Below, piece after piece: positions 12,041-25,480 of a stretch of DNA of 64,000 bases. Within the stretch, counting starts at the first letter, position 1. Each line of letters starts with the position of its first letter. This DNA is from Linepithema humile (lineage: Eukaryota > Arthropoda > Insecta > Hymenoptera > Formicidae), in assembly GCF_040581485.1 (NCBI RefSeq), contig NC_090135.1:8363001-8427000 (forward strand). Direction: 5' to 3'. Position numbers and translations under genes: made by a program. Below the pieces are notes generated by a model. It saw only the letters and a program-made list of their open reading frames with translations. It made no database searches and was not told the origin of the DNA.

Positions 12041-14110
12041 ATGGACGTGTTGTAGCTTTGTGCCTTCGTTGCCCCAGCGAGTTGCTGCTCAAAATTCGCC
12101 GGATAACAACGTTGCGATTTCCCAGATCCCAAAGCCGGAACTAATATATTAATATGAAACTTCAAAAGGATCTGCCGGGATTCCCTTCGAGCACACAAGA
12201 TGGAAATCGACTCGATAATCGCGCGGTCGAGTACGAGAAGTTGACGGGGCCGAAATAAATCTCAGAATTTAATATCCTTCGAGATGGTATGTAATATTCC
12301 CTAAAAGCCTGCCCCCCCTCCCCCCTCCCCTGATCCTCACGTATTCCCGATCCCCGGGTTCTAAAAGTGCACGTTTTTGTCTAAGACCGCGGGAGAAGAG
12401 TGCTGCGCTTCCATGACGGTTGCATATCGGAAAAAGGCGCTTACGTGCCGGGCGAGATGACGACGGACAGCAAGGTGGAAAGGACGAAAAAGGAAGGATT
12501 ATTGATGGGCTCCGATAGATAAGACGCGAGGGCGAACGAATCGCTGCTGGTGTAATTACGAAATGGCTGGTAGGAACGCCGGCGGTTACTCCGGCATGAA
12601 CCGATCCATCATCCTTCGTCGCTCAGCGTAGGGTGGCGTAGAACTCTCCCCCCCCCTCCTTTCCTCCGGGCACTTTTTCCCCCCTCCTCGAACTGCCAAC
12701 TGATTTCATTTGCGCTTTAACGCCTTCCAGATGATCAGGGGATCGCCCGGCGTAATTACCATGAAGTGGCTTTCACCGGGGCTGCGCCCGTCGTTTTACG
12801 CCCTCCCCCGCGAAAGTCATTGTTCGTAGATCGCTTCCCTCCCACCCCCCGGGCCGAGATTGATCGTAGATCATCGGTGACGTTATCGTGTCGCCGCGTG
12901 GTGACTGACGGAAGTTATAGGGAATATCAGAGGGCATCGCGATTTCGAAAATGAAAGGTTTGGTGGCTTGATAACGCCAGCTTCTGAGGAAAAGGTTGAC
13001 GTTCCGCCCCTCGGCGTTTCTCTACCCACGCAATTTCCTCGTTGAAAATATCAATTACAATTCTCGCAGTGCCGCGGTGATCGACACTAATATAATTACG
13101 TGTATTGACACGTCACATTTGAATGTGTGGTTTTAATATCGACAATAATATATTTTATTTTAATTTAATCAACCTTGCTTTTCGCTTCGGTTTATGTATA
13201 ATACTTAAATACTTGCCGGTACAAAATGCATCAGTACTACTTATTTTCTGAATATCTCGTGTAGAAGGTGTGTTATCTCATATTTTTGTTTTCCGACATG
13301 CATACGAAGAATTTAATTATCGAATGCTTTAATTAAGTCTTGATCGGCCTTCCTGTCGATACGATTTACACCGGCAAATGTCGCCCCCCTTCCTACCCCT
13401 TTCTCCGCAACCAACGTACCTCGACGAGCTACGTCGTTCCTCTCTCCGCAAGCGCCGCCGACAGCGGCGCAAAGTAAACGGAGTGGCGAGTGACGTGTTA
13501 TTTACCGCCTTGCTGCAATCTCAGCTCGTCGCCTATCCGGCAACCTCTCACCGCCCCGCCATTTCTCCACCCTCTTCCGCTATTCCGCGATCCCGACTTC
13601 CTTCGAGGTTCATCCACTTCTGCTCGTCGTACGGTTAAAAGTCAGCCGCTCGCTACTTTGGCGGAAGTTCCTCTCGCGCGTCCTTCCATCCTCTCGACGT
13701 CTCATCATCTCGGTTTTTTTTCCCCCCCCTCCAAACCATCATTCCTCCCCCTTCCCGCTCCCTTCCCTTTCTCGCGCGCGTACTTTTCTCGGGTGTAAAT
13801 TCGCACTTGCGAAAAATCGCGAACAAGAATCGTCCGCGGTAGCGGACTCGGATTGAAACGCAGAAGCGACGCCGGTGGGAAGAAAACTTGGCGAATTCTA
13901 GCCGCTCGCAGAACAAACAATCCGGCGTTCGTGAGCGGACGTCGCCATTCCCGCCACGGTCCAGAGCTCTTTATTTGTCTTCTTTTCTGGAGACACCGTT
14001 ATCTTTTTCGAGACGGAACAGCCGCACGATGTCGGACGAGGTGTACCCGGTATTATTTCTGCTAATGCGACTTACAAAATTAATATTGTCCACGGTGAGA
14101 TAACCCGACA
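12041..14110. other. CpG-rich non-coding DNA with C-rich runs
   Basis: CpG-dense patches (about 12180-13070 and 13330-14050) flank a short AT-rich interval. Several C-rich runs are present (near 12310-12330, 12650, 12680 and 13730). Overlapping open frames of 60-100 codons occur on both strands and reflect GC content. No domain or splice-bounded exon was recognised. Confidence 0.55.
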
Positions 14111-16590
14111 TACTTTCTGCTCCAAAAATAAGCGTTTCTGACGACGCTCAAAGACCGCAGTTATGTAAACAATGAACATAAGCTGATTACTTGCACGAGT
14201 AAAATTACGTCGTTGAGACAAATGCAAACATCAATGCTAAAGACAAATGAGAATAGACAAATACGGGTATACAAATATAAATACGCATTAATGGCTTACT
14301 AACTACTATTGCTACTGGCTACATGCGTAAAACAAATAAGGTACGTCAATTAATCGTACATTAATTAATTAATTAATTAATCTAAATTAATATTGATTTT
14401 TAATTGTCAATTTGAAGCAGAATAAATTGTATATTAATATCAGTCGCCAAATTTTCCGAAAAATATTTCACGTTTTCATCAAAATAATAATGCGATAATA
14501 TCGATTAGCAATTAATAAACGTGGCGAGGCTATTCTAAAAGTTCGAGTAGAACGACACGAAGTCGCAACTGTTCTCACGCTGAATGGTCTTCCTATTGCA
14601 CGCTCCACACCATAACAAGATTTACAATCCCTAAATCAACGAGAAAGCCAAGAGAGAAAGATAGTGCACATAAAGGAAACGCCGAAGAACGGAGCAAAGC
14701 GTTTACGTACGTCAGTTTGCTCGTAACGACCTCTCAAACTACCAGCTACCGTTTGCGCGATGCAGTCGGCTTCGTTTTAGGCCCGGTGTGTACAAGTTAC
14801 AAATATTAATTCCAAGTATCGCGTAGCCCCGTTTTCCCGGCGAACGCTCTCTGTCGGAGCATCGGGTGTTTATCACCGTCGCTTGTTCCAGGCGATGCCG
14901 GCACATAAGTCAGGATGATTAACACGCGAGGCGTGCGTGACTGGCTCCGAGCGACTCGAATTTTATTCACTTCTCGCTCCCATGCGCTCTGCCGCCTTTT
15001 TGCCCCGCCGCCTTTCTCACTCGCGCCGCCTGTTCGCCATCGGCCGACCGCGCCAGCAGTTAAGGTCGTGAAGTTTAAATTGCCACGTGCTCGCCGCCTC
15101 GACGGGTAATTAAGGCCTCCTCCCGGAGCTCATCAAACGCCACGTCGCGGACTTTCCCCGGGATAGCTGCTGAAAACCTTTAAATGGGCGCGAGCGATCG
15201 AGATTTATTTGCCGTGTGGTCAACGGAGAACATATCGGCGCCGGTAATCGGCGTGGAACCGAACGATCCGCGGGACATTAATAGCCATCCTCGTCCAAGT
15301 ACAACGCTGAATCCTCCGCCTTGCCAATCTTTCTCCTCCTTCCCTTAATTATCCGGCGATATCGCCAAACTTGGACTCGTTCGATCGTGATAATCACAAA
15401 ATGGAAATGTTGTGTACAAAAATATGTAGAAAAAATTATCATGTTTTCGAATAAATATTGCGCGATTATTCTATTTTCTGAAGCATCGTCCGTAAGTTAA
15501 ATGGAAACATGCCTTAGCGAGATAGTAAAGATTCTTGCCTTGGCAATTTCTTAGATTTGAGAGCTTCTTAACCGCAAAATCGAGTGGTTTCAAAGTTTAA
15601 CTACACTTGAGCCAACATTTACTAACATGTAGATATAACATGAAATATCGCGGTATACCTCGCATAGTATGATACTTACTGTTATACGACGAGCATTACT
15701 GTGCAGCGATATATGCCGTAAGAAAATACGATTTTGTCGAACATCCGCGAAGAAGAAGCACCCGCGGCCGCGTGGGGAATGTACAATCCAACACAGGCGT
15801 TTAAGTATTATATATTCCCACTGCAGCGCACTGTAATTACAATACTACATCCCATTATTACGAACATACCGTGTACGTTAAGCGTTAACGCAGGAAAATA
15901 CGAATTTATTTCACGTGCACGTCACGTAGAGTACAAAGCGGCCAAAAAGACGACTAGCGACAGCGCGATGTATACTAACATCACAGTCCTAAATGTCAGT
16001 ACGATTGATTCCATATATATCCGGAATATGGTAATCCGCTTTTCGCACGCTGTTCCCCGCCTGCTTCCCCCCTCCCCCCCCCTCTCCCTCTCGCTCGTAT
16101 TTGCTTAATGCATAAGCAATTTCCGCGTCGGAGACGCCACAGACAGTTTCCTATAATAACCCACTTACAGCGGCATGACGATGAACTATTGTCACGACTC
16201 GGCCAATTCCACTCGGAATTGCGACTACCGCACAATCGCGAGATACCTCGAGGCGTCTTGACCCAGAAACCGAGACGCGCCTCTTGCACGTTACGAAGGT
16301 AAACGAAGGAGGATGCAAAAGGAACGGGAGATTTTCGCGGACGTTTGAAAATGCGATATTGTCGGGCCAGTAGCCGGAGGACAGTATATATCCCGTTCAA
16401 GGTAAATCACACGGCGGAAATAGGAGATATTAGGCGACGTGATGGTGGCTAGAATTTCACAATATTCCCGAATCGTAAATAGTTTAGGTTTCTGGTTTGA
16501 AATGATGATAAATGGCGAAGGTGTGTGGTTGAAAATGTTACGATCGTTAATTTTATTATATTCTCCATTTTGTTGAAAATTCTATTCGTC
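14111..16590. other. Mixed non-coding DNA
   Basis: AT-rich to about 14700, then a CpG-rich, TAAT-containing block at 14870-15380, AT-rich again to about 15720, then mixed sequence with a C-rich run near 16069-16084. A 124-codon frame near 15734 begins at TTG and matches nothing I know. Confidence 0.5.
14361..14381 (+). repeat. (TTAA)n repeat
   Basis: About five units of TTAA/AATT, 21 nt, giving overlapping TAAT homeodomain cores on both strands. A chance microsatellite is the simplest explanation. Confidence 0.85.
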
Positions 16591-16613
16591 CATTTCAGAT
16601 GTTATTTGTAAGT
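16591..16613 (+). other. Possible 9-nt micro-exon (acceptor and donor 9 nt apart)
   Basis: An acceptor-like CATTTCAG (AG at 16597-16598) is followed by ATGTTATTT (16599-16607) and then a consensus donor, GTAAGT (16608-16613). The 9-nt interval would preserve reading frame. The strand agrees with the ratchet point at 2842. The polypyrimidine tract is only moderate, and short acceptor-donor pairs occur by chance over tens of kilobases. Confidence 0.2.
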
Positions 16614-16966
16614 TTTGCACCACTATTTTCATTCTTTATTATCTTTTTAATCTGGATCCTTCGCAAACAATTTAATGAAAACATAAAAAATAGATACTTT
16701 TAAAAACGTTGAGATGAATGAAGAACCATTAAACCTATAAATTTAGATACGTTAGATGGATCAGAAAAAGAGAGAGATACAGTCGGAAAGAATCTTCCGA
16801 CCGAGTAACAGCAGTTTCGCTATATCCTATCAAAGATCGCTTTTACGGGTCGTTGCGTTCCACAAATCGGCCGTCGGTTTCATTGGCTCCACACCCATGA
16901 CGACACGTGGTCACGCATCGTTACGTTTCGCCTCGCGGAAACGACGGTTTTATGCATTTCACGGCG

Positions 16967-16986
16967 GAGAGAGAGAGAGAGAGAGA
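16967..16986 (+). repeat. (GA)n microsatellite
   Basis: GA dinucleotide tract of about 20 nt continuing into a purine-rich stretch. Confidence 0.9.
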
Positions 16987-17213
16987 AAGAGGGAATAAAG
17001 CAGGAGAGATAAAGAAAAAAAGGAGATCGAAACAGTGAACGGGATTGTGCAAAACGTACAAGCGAGGATCACGGAATCACGACGAACGTAATCAACGGCA
17101 TATTAAGCTCTTTGCACGTCAAACTTGGCTGAACACCCCTTCCTCTACTTCTCCTGGATTCATAACGCAACTCATCAAGCAAATGCACGATCGATATCGC
17201 GCACACCGAACGC

Positions 17214-17229
17214 GGGGGGGGGGGGGGGG
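17214..17229 (+). repeat. Poly-G run, 16 nt
   Basis: Uninterrupted run of 16 G. It could support quadruplex formation and is prone to polymerase slippage and sequencing error. Confidence 0.9.
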
Positions 17230-17699
17230 CATTGCTACTGCCGTCTAATAACCCTGCAAATATCGTATCTTAACCTCGCCCCTATCCACTCCGTCGTTTC
17301 CCCCTTGTGCGGCAGTCCCGTCTCCACCCCGTCCCGGTCGGACGAGCGCGGCTATCATGTTTGTTCGGTCAATGTGACGGGCGTATAGAGCCACTCCGGA
17401 TGAATGACCGGTATCCCCGAATCAATAATCGACATGCACGCAAAGGATGTTCCATTATCGGTAGAAAATATTTTAACGACGGATGATACTCGGCCGAATC
17501 TGAAATAAAATCTACTTTCGCGAAGTCTTTCCGCTGCAAGAATTATCGATGTGATTTTCGGTGTGTGTTCGGAAATTCCGACGCGGAGACGCGAGAAAAT
17601 AATATTTCTGTCCGCTCGTAAGAGCGGAAGCGCAACAATTATTGCTGGAAACGCTTCGCCGCGTTGCATTTCGACAATGCGAAATCAGTCTCGCGAAAA

Positions 17700-18125
17700 T
17701 TAGCCCGGGCCTTGAATTCCGGGGGTCCTACTCTCGCGGTTGCGAGCAGCGGGACACGTATGCGCGGGGTGGAAACACAATCAGTGAATTCATAAGACAC
17801 TAATGCCGTGAATCGAACGATGGACGATGTGAATAGCGCTAATCGCTCGTCATAATAACAGCCGTGTCACCCTGTTACTCGCGCCGAGTATTATCCGGCG
17901 ATAATCAACGGCCCATAATTGCGGGGTACTCCCATTTGCGAGGTTAATTGTTCTGCTACGATGATTATCGGCGCTGTTACTCGCTGTGTTTTACACCCTT
18001 AACGCTCAGCCCATGCGGGAACGTCACGCGGCTGTTTTCTTACGATGCCCGCGATACATTAATTGCCATTATGAACGATGCCATTATCGCATCGGGAAAT
18101 CCGGATCGTTTTGATTGCAGCTGAT
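17700..18125. promoter_or_regulatory. TAAT-rich block within GC-rich DNA, enhancer-like
   Basis: Non-repetitive, fairly GC-rich sequence is punctuated by many homeodomain-type cores (TAATCG, TAATTG, TTAATTG, CATTAATTG, CATTATG) and several GATAATC/GATTATC motifs. This texture resembles conserved developmental cis-regulatory DNA in insects. That is an impression from motif density only, and conservation cannot be judged from one sequence. No open frame of note lies here. Confidence 0.25.
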
Positions 18126-18560
18126 AATGTTTAATAAATTCAAACGTACTTTGCGATTATTAATGGAAATGGGATGCAAATTATAAAATAAAATAATTAT
18201 AAAATAGAATAATGTATTTACATTTGGAGAAATAAATTTTAAATTAGAAGAAAATAATACTGGGAGAAAATTTATATTTTATTTTTAAATTTAAATTCAA
18301 AATAGTTTTAATATGTATATTGTGTATTTAATAAGAGATATTTTCAAATTTAATAACGCGGATTAAAAAAAGTATCCGTTAATTCATTAATAACCAATTT
18401 TTTTCCCCGTTCAAGAATACTTAAAAATATATCGTAGAAAAACAACTGAACAAGCTGTTGAAAAAATCAGTGATTTGGACAACAACTGCATTCATTGCAA
18501 ATTCGCTGCTGTACGAGATTAACCGTGTAAACTGTGAGCTCGCAGTTGCAGGTCGGCGCT
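18126..18560. other. AT-rich non-coding DNA
   Basis: Strongly AT-rich with no recognisable feature. An acceptor-like TTGATTGCAG lies at its left edge (about 18110-18119) without a paired donor. Confidence 0.6.
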
Positions 18561-19051
18561 ATTGAGTGGGCTGCGGCGGATCCGATTTGTTATTTATCAG
18601 GAATCTTGTCGCCGAGAAGCGACCGCAACTGTCCGGGCATGTTCCGTTTCAGGGTTGGCGACGTCCGAGTTCATTACGGCGGTCGGTATAACCGCTTCGC
18701 ATATGCTTCAGCATCGCCGGGAATCGGGTCCCCGGGGGGGCTCCCAGCCAGCGTACTAGCACTCGCTTCCCTGTCTCTCCACCGCCCTCTCCGCCCGTCC
18801 ACCCTTTTCCCTCTGCTATTCCGCCAACGATCGCCGCAGCCAACACATTTCCCGGTGCGCGCGTTATGATATTGCTATATTATGCTAATTACGCAGTGGC
18901 CGCTCACGGTCAATGGTGCATACTAATGGCCATAGTCGCGCAACGAGGTGCCATTGCGATTGATCAAAGCTGCTCTGGTTATGCTAATTCGAGCTCAACC
19001 TGGCGAACGCAAAACGCGGTGAGTGGGGCGAGGGGGGAGGGGGGGGGGGGG
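18561..19051. other. CpG-rich patch with paired octamer-like motifs and G run
   Basis: CpG-dense sequence. TTATGCTAATT occurs twice in direct orientation, at 18890-18900 and 18979-18989, each containing ATGCTAAT, which fits the POU-domain octamer consensus ATGCWAAT. The patch ends in a G-rich tract (19032-19051) with a 13-G run at 19039-19051. Any regulatory role is inferred from the motifs alone. Confidence 0.3.
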
Positions 19052-20690
19052 AAGGATGATGGAAACGCGGAAACAGATGATGAAAACAAAATGGTTCTGC
19101 AATGTCAACCAAATCATTATATTGTCATTTTATCAACCTGTTAATACTAATATCGCCAATAACGAGTCAACAATGCGCAATGTGTGATCCCCGTTATTAT
19201 TAATATTAATAATATATTCCTCGACGAGTTCAGCGTGAATTTTTTGTAAAAAAAAAACATTTTGCAATTTTTATAAGAAAAAAATCAGATGTCAAGTATA
19301 GCTCACGCGCTTGAAAATATCCTTTCTGATATTACCAGTTGGTGTTTTAATTCAAATCTCAGCTGCGAAGTATTATAAAACCCAAGGCATTTATTTGCGG
19401 TTTTAAAGGGATAGGATTACATTTGATTTCTCGAACGTGCAACGGATCACACAGGATATAAAGAGTATACCAGGCGAGCTTTTCAATCTAGCTGAATCAT
19501 GTTACGGGCGAAATATTACACCAACCATAAAGTTGTAAAAGCTGCTTTAGAAGATGCGCGGGATGATAAACAATCGCCATTTCCATCTGTCAGGAACAAA
19601 AAAGAGAGAGATATATAGATGCGGGAGAAAAGTGCGAGAGGGAAGCGCAAGGTGGAAGCCTCCTGACAGGCGAAATCGGAGGAAAAGGAAGGTAAATGGA
19701 GAAGCATGTCGGGATGAATGGAAGGAGTTGGTGCTTTGTGTGGCGTTATTCGAATGTTTAATTAATACGTAAACTTAATAACTAATAAGTCGCTCGTGAT
19801 GAGGATGCCATCATCCCTCTATCACTCTGCTTTCGTGCGCGTTCAATAAGCACTGGCATCACTCGGTGATTACAGGCTAATTGAAAATGATGATGACAGC
19901 GAAGAAGCAGCGAACGTCGTTTCGAAACGACGCAAAGTTCTACGCTTAGCGAGCATAATGAGTGAAATTGTCAATTTGAGAGAAGAATGCGAAAATAAAT
20001 TTAAGAATCTAGAAAAGAAATTCGACCCTTCCCTTTTTTTTTCAACAAGAATAAAGTTTCTAACGATATCTTGCTATTTTGAATCATAATTATACGTCGG
20101 ATGCGTCAGTCGATATCTTTTTACATCTCGCTCACCGTTTTATCTATTTTTCATTTAACTTGAGATTGATAAACGCTTTTGTTCACATTTTGCAAAATGC
20201 GACGAATCATAATATACTGAAAGAAACGATTTGCCATCGTGTAAAAATAATCGCAAATTTCCGATAGTAATATAATTTTATTTTCCGGTTTTCATCCGCA
20301 TGGATTACGGCGATTTTGTCCAGATTTCGCCTCGTATGTGTTATCGCATTTTTCACGGTTTTCGACTTCTCTCTATCGCAAGAAACGACGAGCGTGTAAG
20401 GCAAAAGAGACAGTCGATGCGCAGCAAATGGAAATTTTATGCGAACACACCCACATGTTCAATAGGTGTGTTCTTTATGTTAATAATTTCAATCGCGCTT
20501 GAATTTTTGGCGAAAACAGCGATCCTACTAGCGCATTCTGCAAATTGAAAACTGAAAGCAAGATGGGCGCAAAGTGTTTATAGCTGACAGAACACTTTAA
20601 TATCTGTAAGCTACTCGTTCCGCTATTTGCCGTACATTTATATTACAAAACTCGAGGAGAGATTCGTGGCGGAAGTAGAAGACAAAGGAA
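19052..20690. other. Mixed non-coding DNA
   Basis: Mostly AT-rich with short GC-richer intervals. A perfect 18-bp palindrome lies at 19915-19932. Open frames are under 95 codons and unrecognised. Confidence 0.55.
19915..19932. repeat. Perfect 18-bp palindrome
   Basis: CGTCGTTTCGAAACGACG is its own reverse complement over 18 bp and is non-repetitive. It is longer than usual for a chance palindrome at a given site, though a few are expected in a long window. It could be a dimeric binding site. Confidence 0.85.
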
Positions 20691-22480
20691 TGCGCAAATG
20701 TTACGTGGCGCAGTGATTTGTCAATGGCCGAAAAGGTATTAATTTAGCCGCGCTAACTTATGGAATTATGAACTAATTCCGCGGAGCGGGACAAATTGAG
20801 ACTATGAGCCGAGGCTGAATGAGCACAGCTGCGCTATGCACGACGTACAATCGCCCCTGCACGACTTTTATAATGAGTCCTCAGGCCGGTGCATGAATAA
20901 GGCATTAGGAATAAATTCACCGTAAAGACCGGCGGATTATATCGCTCTGGATATTGCGTTCGGGACATTCTGGCTGATCCGCCGACCGCGTAATTTGAGC
21001 AGATTCATGAGACGGGCGCGATCGATGGCGCTGCCTCTTACTGTCTAGGTGGCTTTCTCCGCGGAATAGACGCCCGTATATACCGCACGGCCGCGTACGG
21101 AGTGTAATCGCGTTTACGACGCTGGTCGGATTCCGCACGCGGAATCGGGCGGTAAATATTTGAAACGACCCGTCATTAGGCATTAGCCGAACTCCGCCGG
21201 CGAGCCGCTCTTAAGCTTCCGGCCTCGAGGAGGAAATCCCGGCCTCGGCTCGCAACAACAAGCGCTCGTGCATCCTGTAGAAGCGGACACACGCGCACCA
21301 ACACTACACGTGGCACTAACGTTTGCTACGGTCATTTCAGGGGTCGGAGAACGAGGAAGAAGCCGACGAGTTACAACGGAACTAAACCCGCTACGGGAAT
21401 CGCCACTAAAGCTGCGGACCTCGAAACGGCATTAAGCGACCGACTCCGATCGTGATCAACGTCGATGCGATTTTGTACATAGGCCTTTTTAGCCGTGCGA
21501 TATTTATAGATTTGGCACAATGCGATTTTATGAGAAATGTTTAAATTACGTCATCTGCGCGTATAAATTTTTGAAGCGTTGAAGGTTTAACATTAAATAT
21601 TACTTAATTTTAAAATTGCAATTTTATTATTCAGAAAGCATTTATTTTCGCAATGTTTAAGTGCTATATTTTTAAAAGTTTCGATAAAACATCTAAATTT
21701 AAGAAGAATAAAATAAATATTGTATAAACTTCTGTATTCCATCAACATCTTATATTTACTCTCTATTCAAATACTTGGCTGGATAAAACCCTGGATATGT
21801 TGAGGACTTCTTACAAAATATCGTAGCGCCAACAATAAACGCATTAGATTTCGCTACGATCGGAAGTGACAATAACCAATCGCGCAGCGGCAAGAAAGCA
21901 GCAGGTTCCACGGATCGGTGAATCCCACGATGTTTCGTGCGAGAAAAGTTTGATTCGTTTTTCCGGGCGCGAGCGCGAGAAGACATCTACGTCATCGGCG
22001 TATTTTACGCAAAGTTTCCCGGGCAACAGCAACAACTTCTATTATCTCGAAATTCCTCGTATCGAAAGTCGTGGAAAGAAGAATGAGGATCGCGCGGCGG
22101 AGAAGGCTCGGGGCCCCGGAATATACCGAGGAAGACAGCGGTCGAGAGCGGCGGAGGTCGAGGGTTAGACAGTTCTTGCACTGTCAATAACACTCCCCCG
22201 GGGCGTGATAGATTGGCCCACCCTCGCCATCCGGCCACCATTTATCTACTTTTTGTCCCGCACACTTTCGTCTCGTGGCCACCGTTGCCATCGGCGGTGC
22301 TGAGGGTGTTTACCGCCGCAGAAACTAGAGGAGAAAGACTATCGGCGTAACCCTCCGCGCTTCTTCTTCGTGGTTCGTTCACGTTCGTGAAGTTCCACCG
22401 CTCTCCGGGGAGTCGAGAGTTTCTGGCCGAGTTGGGCCAGAAAGAGATCTAATTAACCGATTCGAATTAATTAGCGCGAA
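20691..22480. other. CpG-rich and AT-rich non-coding DNA, enhancer-like in part
   Basis: The interval 20740-20910 has TAAT and TTAT cores in GC-rich context. 20920-21450 is CpG-dense, 21480-21850 AT-rich and 21850-22480 CpG-dense. A minus-strand frame at 21844-22035 contains a YADD tetrapeptide but no other reverse-transcriptase motif. Confidence 0.5.
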
Positions 22481-25480
22481 CGCTATTTGATTTGAATCTA
22501 AAAATTGATTGCTGCTACACATTGTCATCTTCATGTCTACGATGAATCGATTGGATTCATTTTGTCTCCCTCAACAATTTTCTGTGCAATTGTTGAGATA
22601 AAGATAAGTAGCATTTTTATAAAATTATAACAATCGATTTTTGCATTTGAATTTGAATACAGGAATATTTTTAAGCATAGGGATAAATTTAAGAAACTCA
22701 GCAACGCACGATTTATAATTAAAAGTAAGATCAGAATAGCAAAGACAAATATACTCGATAATTTTTAATAATTTTTAATAAATTTCTTGATCTATCTTGC
22801 ATTAAGTAATTGTATTTTAATTTCTTAACCTCGCGATTTATTTTCTGGCAGCACAAAAGAAAACGTTGCAAGAGATTTCGAAATAAAAAAATTTTTCTTC
22901 GAAATCTCTCTTGTAGAAGTTTTCACGAGAAAATTAAAGATTTTACTAAGTTGGGAAAAAGATGTAATTATCAGATTTGAATTAATTAACATAATTTCCC
23001 CACTGTATTAGTGGAACCAAGAACTAAAAATGATTGTAATTGAATATCGCCTCCCTGATAATATTATATTTAAGAACATAATGGAGATAGAAAAATATAG
23101 TTGTAATAATGTGTAATAATATATTATAATATATTTTAACTCCGATTCTCGCCATTCGTAGTTTATCTATTTTCTCTCGCGAACCGATTGAATCTAATGC
23201 AACGATCACGTAACAAAAAATCGCATCCACGGAAATTAAGATTCGATACGTCGAGGGCTATTATTGAGACCAATTCTGCGACATAGCCGCGGCAATCCGA
23301 TCCTATTCGCGTGGACATTGTAAGGGGATATCCGCGGGATAACTTCGCCGACTTCGAGCCTTCCCGATAAGAAAAACGAAAGAGATCTCTGAAAAGCCTG
23401 AAATTCATTGGCGAATAGTTACAGGATACCCGACATTCCCGACGTCGGCGCGGTCGAATCGAGAGAGGGACGCCGATTGAAAAAGTTTCCAGGCCCTGTC
23501 TCCTTCCTTCTCACTGTCTTCCTCTTTTTCTCTCCCTCTGTACCTCCCCTTCCTGAGAACAGAGAACTCGCGCAAAGGGCAAGATAGATAGATATCCTTC
23601 GAAATATCGAAAACCTCGACAGCGAAGTACGGAGTTCCGGTAACTCGAAAGTAAGACGCTCGAAATCGAACTTTGGCGCGAGCCGCGCTGTCAACTTCAT
23701 CTCCGCAATTATATTTAATTAAAGAAGATTAGCGAGTCTGTCTCGGCATTGATTTCTTCATTCGTGCCCCCCCATCACCCTCGAAATCTCTTATATGCGT
23801 CATCCCGAGAGATCTGTATTTAAAGCATGATTATAGTCCGTATCAGATTAATAAAACTTAACGAGCTGAACTCTGCGAAAGCATCTCGCCCAATTATGTT
23901 GTTTTTCTGAACCGTCGCAGCGCCTTGCACACCCTTCCTTCCACGAAGATTTGTGCAATGAAAGATGATGCTCGCATAATAAATATGTTTGTCAAACAAA
24001 TTAGAGTTATTAATATTTAATATACACGTATTATATATATCCGTAAAATTCATAGAGATATTTCTCTATAGGTTTTTATAACGTTAATGCTAATATTTTG
24101 AATTTGACGGCAAGCGTGAAAAAATATCACAAGGATGATCGGAATGATTAGATTTCCGACGAAATAGTACGAATTAGGGGGAGGAGACGGTAGAATTCAT
24201 GGCGTAGATGGTGGAAATAGTAGATCGTCGTCGGTGGAACGCCAAGTTGATAATTGGAAATTCATGAGATTCCCAAACTAAGTTGTTCTAATCTGTTTCA
24301 TCCCCGCACGACGATCTGACCTCACTGCGTGGCCGCAAACTGTGAAAGATTAGGAAACATTGTGCTTCCAACCAACCCTTATTATTGCACATTTACTTAT
24401 TGTCTCGATCCATTCATTGTTGGTGAAAGAATCAATATCAATTTAATTGCAATTTATCGTCGAAATATTTTGCGATCACAATGTGACTTCACAATAAATG
24501 CAGCAAATTACTCATTGAAAATCAAGATAATTACAATTAGAAATCTTTGAATCAACTTAATAGATATTCATTTGATAAAGTAACAAAAGAGAGCAACAGC
24601 TATGTAAGTGATTCACTGTAAATAAAATATGTTTAGCTTTCCAGATTAAAATAATCACGAAATAGTAATCGTAATGTAATGAATTAAGCGCTCGTATCGA
24701 GCTATTCGCCTTTTAGAAACAAGCAAAGGACGCAGTTCAAAGTTCAGTTCTTTCGCAAGGACCTTCGACCTCGTCGAAGTTAAGAACAGAGAGCAGCAGT
24801 CAACGGTAATCTCGGAAGGATAATGGTTGGTCCGGGAGTGTATTGTGCGCGTCTTAGCCGATTCGCGAACGAGAACAATGGTCCGGGCGTAGGTTAATGA
24901 CCAATCTCGGGAAGACGAGCGAAATTTCGACGCTAGGTGCGAATCGAGCCGGCAACCTCGAGAACTTCCATTGGCTAACAAGGGCTCTTCTCCGAAGCAC
25001 TCAGGACTTTCAAGACAAAGTTTTTATTGATGTTATATAGCACGGAAAGAATTTTCTTCGAAATGCCTTGATGAGTATTGTTATGTATCTTATATTATAC
25101 ATTGCACCTCTTGCAACATTCATTGGTTTTCTCAGTTATAGATACCATCTCAATTTTGTATCGATATTTTCGTGAAAAAGTTTTTCCGCTAAAAAGTGGT
25201 TGTGAGTAAAAAAAATATTGAAAGAGATTGAAAAATGAAATAGAAAGTGGAATATCTATTTACAGTCGATACAAATATTTTATTTTCGGTATTTTTAATT
25301 TGTATATTTAATTTTTGCAAATTCATTGCTCGTATAACATAAATAAAAAATTTGCAGTCTTGAAAGACACTGAGAAGCAATAAGAAAATCTTCATATTTC
25401 AAGTGCTCTTATCCGACTTATAAAAGACGCTGGCAATTATCAAGCAGATGTGTGCCGAAATTAACTTTCGATTTAAAGTT
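22481..25480. other. Mostly AT-rich non-coding DNA
   Basis: AT-rich throughout, except for moderately GC-rich intervals at about 23230-23700 and 24700-24990. Contains a stem-loop (22871-22909) and a small 7-bp-arm hairpin near 24052-24069. No exon-like sequence was found. Confidence 0.55.
22871..22909. other. Stem-loop with 12-bp perfect arms
   Basis: AGAGATTTCGAA (22871-22882) pairs with its reverse complement at 22898-22909. The A-rich/T-rich interior can add a few A-U pairs. It is probably too short for a miRNA precursor. No function is assigned. Confidence 0.7.

Larger units (their letters stand above)
16614..17690. other. Non-coding DNA with GA repeat and long G run
   Basis: Holds a GA repeat (16967-16986), a 16-nt G run (17214-17229) and moderately GC-rich sequence. 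Frames on either side of the G run are short and composition-driven. Confidence 0.55.

Noticed and set aside
21844..22035. YADD tetrapeptide in a minus-strand frame, suggestive of a reverse transcriptase
   Set aside because: Four residues are expected by chance at about this frequency over six frames. No flanking reverse-transcriptase motifs, long terminal repeat or poly-A tail were seen.
12266..23600. ATATCCTT motifs (about 12266, 19315 and 23591) resembling U12-type 5' splice sites
   Set aside because: An 8-mer is expected a few times by chance in 64 kb on two strands. No matching U12 branch point and acceptor were found.
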